NCBI GenBank assembly: GCA_021782295.1
Contig: JAJXVC010000071.1
Location: 1 to 8,689 of the forward strand
Direction of reading: 5' to 3'
Source of the DNA: a bacterium
GTDB taxonomy: Bacteria; Eremiobacterota; Eremiobacteria; Baltobacterales; Baltobacteraceae
DNA length: 8,689 nucleotides
Within the stretch, counting starts at the first letter, position 1, and each line of letters opens with the position of its first letter. Below the pieces are notes generated by a model. The model saw nothing but the letters and a program-made list of their open reading frames with translations. It did not search any database and had not been told where the DNA came from. A program made the position numbers and the translations under genes. Shown here one piece after another: positions 4,633-8,689 of the stretch.

Positions 4633-5807
4633 ACGTGCGCCTTTGCCGCATCGAGCACGGCGGTTACCACGCGCGGGTCGAAATGGGTGCCGGCCGCGCC
4701 GTCGAGTCGTTCGCCTGCGGTCGCGCGGCGAGCAGCAGGGCGTTCGCGGGTATCGATGTCGATTGCATCGTAGGCAATCGCGGTGGCAAGGATGCGCGCG
4801 CCGATGGGAATCGCATCGCGCCCGAGCCCGGCGGGTTTCCCGGTTCCGTCGAACCACTCGGCGCGCGCGGCGACGAGCGGAGCCGCAGCGGCAAGCGCCG
4901 GCAAATTCGCAAGCAGTCGCGCCCCTTCGCGCGCGTGCTCTGCGCGCCGCTCGAGGCCGAGCCGAACGAGGGGGTCGAGCGTACTCTCAAAGCTATCGTG
5001 GAGTTCGCCTGCCCCGAACGCGAGCGCGGCGATGCGCAGCGCTTCGATCTCGGCAGCGCTGCAACCTAAGAGGCGGGCGCTTCCTTCGGCGAGGCGCAGC
5101 ACGTTGCGCGAGCGTCCCGGAACCCCGAGGTGCCGGTCGACGCGGTCGGCGATTTCGAGGAGAAGATCGCCGGGATGGCTCGATTCCGGATGCAATATGC
5201 CGCGCGGAAAGCTGAAGGGCTCCGCTTCGGCTCCGCTCTGATGGAACCACAACATGAATGCGCGCGCGTGTGCCGGAGCGAAGGTGCGCCCCGCTTCCTC
5301 GGCAATGCTTGCGAGCGCTTCCTCCGGTTCGTTCGCACGAACGAGTCGGTCGGCGAGCGCGAGTGCGACCGAGGGAACGGGAATGCCGTTCCAGCGCAGT
5401 TGGTCGGGGAATCCGGTGCCGTCCCAGGCCTCGCTTTGCCAGCGGACGATATCGGCGACCGCCTCCGGAATCGCGCCGATCGCCGCGCAGATGCGTGCCC
5501 CCGAGGCGGGAATATCCCAGCGCTCCATCGTCGCAAGGCGTTCGGGAAGATCGCTATCGCGCACCAACGCAGGGTTCCCGAGCGAACCGACGGCGTGCAT
5601 CAGCCCGGCGATCGCGACGGCATCGAGAAGCCGTTCGTCAACATCGAGGGCGACGGCGATCGAGCGCGCAAATGCAGCCTTCCGCAACGAAAAGCCAAAA
5701 GCCAGCTCGGCGGCTGCATCTCCGATTGCTCCGTAGTACGTTAGCACATCGGCGAGCCGATCGAGCGCGACCCGAGGATCGCCGTCTGCTTCCTGGAATA
5801 GCGCCAT
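4629..5807 (-). CDS. Tandem degenerate HD-GYP-like domain protein
   Basis: A 392-aa protein with two HD-GYP-like halves. First half (about 30-160): L-M-H71-A-V-G-S-L-G in place of LLHDIGK, then W-Q-S-E-A-W-D-G-T-G-F-P134 and G-I-P-V-P with A-D-R-L. Second half (about 230-392): ALAFGAGELHDSF where LLHDIGK should be, H291 in E-H-A-R-E-G-A, then A-E-W-F-D-G-T-G-K-P325, I-P-I-G-A-R-I-L, A-Y-D-A-I, and the typical ending G-T-H-F-D-P-R-V-V. True HD-GYP enzymes hydrolyse c-di-GMP with two or three metals held by H, HD and HH; here the HD pairs are HA and FG and the HHE is QSE and ARAE. GYP reads GFP and GKP. A regulatory or scaffold role is therefore more likely than phosphodiesterase activity. The ATG at 5807 has AGAGGG 6 nt upstream. 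No membrane segment is visible. The next gene on this strand overlaps its stop. Confidence 0.8.
   Translation of the reverse strand: MALFQEADGDPRVALDRLADVLTYYGAIGDAAAELAFGFSLRKAAFARSIAVALDVDERLLDAVAIAGLMHAVGSLGNPALVRDSDLPERLATMERWDIPASGARICAAIGAIPEAVADIVRWQSEAWDGTGFPDQLRWNGIPVPSVALALADRLVRANEPEEALASIAEEAGRTFAPAHARAFMLWFHQSGAEAEPFSFPRGILHPESSHPGDLLLEIADRVDRHLGVPGRSRNVLRLAEGSARLLGCSAAEIEALRIAALAFGAGELHDSFESTLDPLVRLGLERRAEHAREGARLLANLPALAAAAPLVAARAEWFDGTGKPAGLGRDAIPIGARILATAIAYDAIDIDTRERPAARRATAGERLDGAAGTHFDPRVVTAVLDAAKAHV
4640..4644 (-). promoter_or_regulatory. Ribosome binding site for the methyltransferase-like gene
   Basis: AAAGG on the minus strand, 7 nt before the ATG at 4632 and inside the end of the HD gene. 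It decides this start over the longer open frame reaching 4857. Confidence 0.6.
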
Positions 5808-5819
5808 TAGCGACCCTCT
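5808..5819. promoter_or_regulatory. Twelve-bp divergent junction with the HD gene's ribosome binding site
   Basis: Only 12 bp (24 if moaC starts at GTG 5832) separate two divergent start codons. On the minus strand AGAGGG (5814-5819) is a clear ribosome binding site for the HD gene. There is none for moaC. Promoters for both directions must lie inside the opposite gene; I see no clear -35/-10 pair. Confidence 0.55.
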
Positions 5820-6308
5820 TTGACGATTGACGTGCCGAAACCCTCACACTTAAACACCGACGGAGCTATTTCGATGGTCGACGTCGGCAAGAAAGCAACG
5901 ACCGAACGCTTCGCCCGTGCCGAGGCGTTCGTTCGCCTCGCTCCCGATGCGGCGGAATCGCTCCGGACGGCCATGGGACCGAAGGGGGATGCCTTCGTCA
6001 CGGCTCAAATCGCCGGCATTATGGCCGCAAAGCAGACCGCAAACCTGATTCCGCTGGCGCACCCGGTCGCGCTGAGCCACATCGCGGTCACCTTGACGTG
6101 GGCGCAGCCCGACCGCTTGCGGATCGAGAGCGAGGCACGCACCTCGGGGCAGACCGGCGTTGAGATGGAAGCGTTGATGGCTGCGAATCTCGCCGCGCTG
6201 ACGATCTACGATATGTGCAAAGCGCTCGATCGGGCGATCGTCATCGAAGGGGTACGCTTGCTGGAGAAACGCGGCGGGAAGAGCGGCACGTGGATCGCCG
6301 GGGAGTGA
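5820..6308 (+). CDS. moaC: Cyclic pyranopterin monophosphate synthase
   Basis: MoaC acts after the radical-SAM enzyme MoaA and converts 3',8-cyclo-7,8-dihydro-GTP to cyclic pyranopterin monophosphate in molybdenum cofactor synthesis. At 162 aa the length fits the family. Signatures: H-L-N-T-D-G-A-I-S-M-V-D-V (10-22), the L-I-P-L-A-H81-P stretch (the usual LIPLCHP, with Cys changed to Ala), and G-V-E-M-E-A-L-M (113-120). L-T-I-Y-D131-M-C-K134-A follows, carrying the Asp and Lys known to be catalytic in E. coli, and then L-L-E-K-R-G-G-K-S-G (147-156). The start is uncertain: TTG at 5820 or GTG at 5832, neither with a good ribosome binding site. GTG gives MPKPSHLNTDG, closer to the usual N-terminus; the later ATG at 5874 would cut off conserved residues. 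First gene of the four-gene pterin operon; its stop overlaps the next start (GTGA). Confidence 0.95.
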   Translation: MTIDVPKPSHLNTDGAISMVDVGKKATTERFARAEAFVRLAPDAAESLRTAMGPKGDAFVTAQIAGIMAAKQTANLIPLAHPVALSHIAVTLTWAQPDRLRIESEARTSGQTGVEMEALMAANLAALTIYDMCKALDRAIVIEGVRLLEKRGGKSGTWIAGE

Positions 6309-6790
6309 AGTACCGCATTGCGTGCATCGTGCTCTCCGATCGCGCGGCCGCGGGGGAACGCGAGGACGGCTGCCTTCCGATCTTTCGCGAGCGCCTCGAG
6401 CCGATCTACGAAATCGTGCGCGCCATCGTCCTGCCCGACGATCCGGCGGCGCTGCAAGCCGAGCTCATCGATCTCGCCGATGGGGAGCGTGCGGACTGCA
6501 TTCTCACCAGCGGCGGCACCGGGCTCGCTCCGCGCGATCGCACGCCGCAGGCGACTGCCGCGGTCCTCGACTACGAAGTTCCCGGGATCGCCGAAGCGAT
6601 TCGCGCCGCAGCGCTGCCCCGCGTGCGCACGGCGATGCTCTCGCGTGCGATGGCGGGGGTGCGGCATCGCACGCTGATCGTAAATCTTCCCGGTAGCCCG
6701 CGCGCCGTTACGGAATCGCTCGACGTCCTGTTACCGACGTTACCCCATGCCATGGAACTACTTTCGGAGCGACCGACCGATCACTCATGA
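6305..6790 (+). CDS. mog: MogA/MoaB-family molybdopterin adenylyltransferase
   Basis: A 161-aa protein of the MoaB/Mog family, which activates molybdopterin by adding AMP before metal insertion. Seen: the first strand I-A-C-I-V-L-S-D-R-A-A-A-G-E-R-E-D (5-21), typical of MogA; P-D-D (44-46); the molybdopterin-binding loop T-S-G-G-T-G-L-A-P-R-D-R-T-P (68-81); E-V-P-G-I-A-E-A-I-R (91-100); S-R-A-M-A-G-V-R (113-120); and L-P-G-S-P-R-A-V (128-135). The GTG at 6305 overlaps the moaC stop; the frame is open further upstream but that part lies inside moaC and does not resemble the family. Its stop overlaps the folC start by 4 bp (ATGA). The SDRAxxGERED start favours Mog over MoaB, but the names are used loosely. 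No MoeA-like domain is fused to it. Confidence 0.92.
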   Translation: MKYRIACIVLSDRAAAGEREDGCLPIFRERLEPIYEIVRAIVLPDDPAALQAELIDLADGERADCILTSGGTGLAPRDRTPQATAAVLDYEVPGIAEAIRAAALPRVRTAMLSRAMAGVRHRTLIVNLPGSPRAVTESLDVLLPTLPHAMELLSERPTDHS

Positions 6791-8112
6791 CGTTTGAAGA
6801 GGCGGAGCGTTATTTGCTCGCAAGCATCGGCGAGCATCGCTCCGGACACACCAATTATGGGTTAGAACGTATGACGGCGTTGCTGGAGATGCTCGGCGAT
6901 CCGCATCGGCAATATCCCGTCGTGCATATCGCGGGCACCAGCGGCAAAGGCTCGACGGCGACGATGATCGAGCGCGCGTTGCGACGGCACGGGCTGCAGG
7001 TCGGCCTTCATGTCAAGCCGCACCTGCAATCGATGACCGAGCGCGCCCGTATCAACGGTGTGCCGATTGCGCGCGAGCGTTTCGCCGAACTTTTCTCGGA
7101 GATGCTTCCCGCCGTCGAGAGTATCGCGGGGCGCTACGGTGCAGCGAGCTACTACGAGATGCTGCTTGCACTGACGTTCCTCTACTTCGCGCGTGAGGCG
7201 GTCGATGTCGCGGTGATCGAAGTGGGTTTGGGTGGGCGGCTCGACGGAACCAATGTCGTCTCGCCGACCGTCTGCGCGATTACGAGCATCGGTTACGACC
7301 ATCAGGAAATTCTCGGTGATACGCTCGACGCGATCGCTGCAGAAAAAGCCGGGATCGCGAAGCCCGGCATTCCGCTCGTCAGTGCGGTAACGGAGGAACC
7401 CGCGCGTTCGACGATCGCGACGATCTGTGCGCGGGTCGGTGCACCGCTGATCGAAAGTGCGACCAGTGCGCGCGTCGAGGAGATTGAGATCGACGCGTTC
7501 GCGCAGCGCTTTACCATACGGACCGCGTCGGAGCGCTATCGCATTCGCTTGCCGATTTTAGGCGGCTTTCAGCGGACGAATGCCGTCACTGCCGTGCTGG
7601 CGTTGGAAGCCTTGCCGTCCGCATTGCGCCCGAGCCATCGCGAGATCGAGGAAGGCTTGGCGGAGGTTCGTATTCCCGGACGCATGGAGATTTTTCCGGG
7701 CGCACCCTCGGTGCTCTTCGATATCGCACATAACGAACAGAAGGCGCGTTCGCTCGCCGATGCGTTGCGCGAACGCTTCGGCGGGAGCGCGCAAACCTTC
7801 GTGATCGGCGTTGGGGAAAGCAAAAATGCGCGGGCGATTCTCGCTGCTTTCGCGCAACCGGAAAGCTATTTCGTGCTCACATCCTTCCACGCCGACGGAC
7901 GCCCGGCGCGCGCCCCCGAATATCTCGCGCGGATCGCTGAGGAGTTGGGAGTTGCCAACGAATGCTGCGACGACCCCGGCGAAGCCCTCGCGCGCGCGCG
8001 CGAACGCGCCGGCGCCTCCGGCATCGTCGTCGTTACCGGATCGACCTTCGTTGTCGCCGCGCTGCGCCCGGGAGTTCTCGGATCGCAACCGAGTCTCTCG
8101 TCGATCCGATGA
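6787..8112 (+). CDS. folC: Dihydrofolate synthase / folylpolyglutamate synthase
   Basis: FolC joins glutamate to dihydropteroate and then extends the glutamate tail of folates, using ATP; it belongs to the Mur ligase superfamily. At 441 aa the length is typical. Seen in order: the P-loop G50-T-S-G-K-G-S56 (usual GTNGKGS); H-V-K-P-H-L (75-80), where most members have TSPHL; the hallmark E-V-G-L-G-G-R-L-D-G-T-N (145-156); a D-H (171-172) metal-site motif; E-K187-A-G-I-A-K, whose Lys corresponds to the one carbamylated in E. coli FolC; the second-domain F-D-I-A-H-N (311-316, usual DGAHN); and V-T-G-S-T-F-V-V-A (416-424). The small changes in three motifs look like lineage variation. The gene overlaps mog upstream and folP downstream by 4 bp each. 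Whether it has one or both activities cannot be read from sequence; with folP alongside, dihydrofolate synthase activity is expected. Confidence 0.95.
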   Translation: MTFEEAERYLLASIGEHRSGHTNYGLERMTALLEMLGDPHRQYPVVHIAGTSGKGSTATMIERALRRHGLQVGLHVKPHLQSMTERARINGVPIARERFAELFSEMLPAVESIAGRYGAASYYEMLLALTFLYFAREAVDVAVIEVGLGGRLDGTNVVSPTVCAITSIGYDHQEILGDTLDAIAAEKAGIAKPGIPLVSAVTEEPARSTIATICARVGAPLIESATSARVEEIEIDAFAQRFTIRTASERYRIRLPILGGFQRTNAVTAVLALEALPSALRPSHREIEEGLAEVRIPGRMEIFPGAPSVLFDIAHNEQKARSLADALRERFGGSAQTFVIGVGESKNARAILAAFAQPESYFVLTSFHADGRPARAPEYLARIAEELGVANECCDDPGEALARARERAGASGIVVVTGSTFVVAALRPGVLGSQPSLSSIR

Positions 8113-8689
8113 GCGAGGCAGCGATGCGTTTCGGCAACCGCAGCTTCGTGCGCGGTACGCGAACGTTCGTCATGGCGATCCTCAACGTCACCCCCGATTC
8201 GTTCTCCGGCGACGGCCGGCTCGCGCTGCAGGAGGCCATGGAGCGTGCGGTCGCGCAGCACGATGCGGGTGCCGACACGATCGATATCGGTGGTGAATCG
8301 ACGCGCCCCGGACACGCGCCGGTCGCCGTCGCCGAGGAGTTGGAGCGGGTGCTCCCCGTCGTGCGTGCGGTGCGCGAGCGCTTTCCCGATTGGCCGATCT
8401 CGATCGATACCTTCAAACCCGAGGTCGCGCGCGCCGCGCTCGCTGCCGGCGCAGATTGTGTGAATTCGATCTGGGGTGCGAGCGATGAAATGCTCGATCT
8501 CGCCCTGGAGAGCGAAGCCTCGATCGCAATCATGCACAATCGCGAGCACCTCTACGATGGGGAGATCGTCGACGAAGTCCTTCGTTCGTTGCTCGCCGAT
8601 GCCGTCCGCGCGCACAAACGGGGCATTCCGATGGATCGCATCTTGCTCGATCCCGGCATCGGCTTTGGGAAGACGCCGGAGCAGAATGT
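8109..8689 (+). CDS. folP: Dihydropteroate synthase (3' partial)
   Basis: DHPS condenses p-aminobenzoate with hydroxymethyl-dihydropterin diphosphate to give dihydropteroate, the FolC substrate; it is the sulfonamide target. The frame is open from 8109 to the window edge (193 codons). Signatures of the TIM barrel: I-L-N-V-T-P-D-S-F-S-G-D-G (24-36), D-I-G-G-E-S-T-R-P-G (59-68), I-S-I-D-T-F-K-P-E-V-A (97-107), V-N-S-I-W-G (121-126, usual INDVSG), I-M-H-N-R (142-146) and L-L-D-P-G-I-G-F-G-K-T (179-189). The ATG at 8109 overlaps the folC stop (ATGA) but lacks a ribosome binding site; an in-frame ATG at 8124 has GAGG 5 nt upstream and gives MRFGNRSF, so that start is equally possible. The last barrel strands and the S-x-R-x-x-H pterin/pABA-site motif lie beyond the window. 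Confidence 0.95.
   Translation, partial: MSEAAMRFGNRSFVRGTRTFVMAILNVTPDSFSGDGRLALQEAMERAVAQHDAGADTIDIGGESTRPGHAPVAVAEELERVLPVVRAVRERFPDWPISIDTFKPEVARAALAAGADCVNSIWGASDEMLDLALESEASIAIMHNREHLYDGEIVDEVLRSLLADAVRAHKRGIPMDRILLDPGIGFGKTPEQN

Noticed and set aside
4054..4773. 239-codon plus-strand frame opposite the methyltransferase-like and HD genes
   Set aside because: A GC-rich shadow frame: no recognisable domain, no ribosome binding site, and it crosses the junction of two genes with good evidence.
4633..4857. N-terminal extension of the methyltransferase-like gene by 75 codons
   Set aside because: The extension is Arg/Cys-rich, lies wholly inside the HD gene in another frame, and the ATG at 4632 has a well-placed ribosome binding site and a coupling overlap.
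5130..5830. Plus-strand frames of about 190-204 codons opposite the HD gene
   Set aside because: Arg/Ser-rich and mutually overlapping in different frames; the minus-strand HD-GYP-like motifs explain the region.
7558..8615. Minus-strand frames opposite folC and folP
   Set aside because: Both plus-strand genes carry unambiguous family motifs throughout; the antisense frames show none.

Overview
The window is a GC-rich bacterial stretch with densely packed, often overlapping genes and many GTG starts. An ExbD/TonB system implies a diderm (outer-membrane) bacterium. Gene content and base composition would suit a little-studied diderm phylum such as Ca. Eremiobacterota/Vulcanimicrobiota, but that placement is a weak guess; no rRNA or other marker is present.

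Layout. (1) 1-1817, plus strand: the end of an exbD gene, then two tandem tonB-like genes separated by a strong hairpin that looks like a terminator or attenuator. This is the energy-transducing part of an outer-membrane uptake system. (2) 1818-2178: a 361-bp gene-free gap between convergent genes, holding three copies of a REP-like palindromic repeat (two direct, one inverted). The stems of these copies differ by compensatory changes. (3) 2179-2577, minus strand: a PilZ-domain protein (probable c-di-GMP receptor), divergent from (4) uppP (undecaprenyl-diphosphatase, 2668-3537), which is coupled to a 66-aa two-helix membrane protein (3534-3734). (5) 3718-5807, minus strand: a two-gene coupled unit, a protein with two degenerate HD-GYP-like domains followed by a protein resembling D12-class DNA adenine methyltransferases but without the catalytic DPPY motif. 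(6) 5820-8689, plus strand: moaC, mog/moaB, folC and folP, every junction overlapping by 4 bp. This is a pterin operon joining molybdopterin-cofactor and folate synthesis; folP runs off the end of the window.

How it fits together: genes 1-3 power TonB-dependent transport; uppP recycles the lipid carrier for cell-wall synthesis; moaC and mog act in molybdopterin synthesis; folP and folC act at successive steps of folate synthesis. The PilZ protein suggests c-di-GMP signalling, and the degenerate HD-GYP protein may be a catalytically dead relative of that system.

The least ordinary parts are the HD-GYP-like/methyltransferase-like pair, the covarying repeat family, and the twin TonB proteins with an identically spaced cysteine pair. 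I saw no tRNA, rRNA, CRISPR array, transposase or prophage gene.
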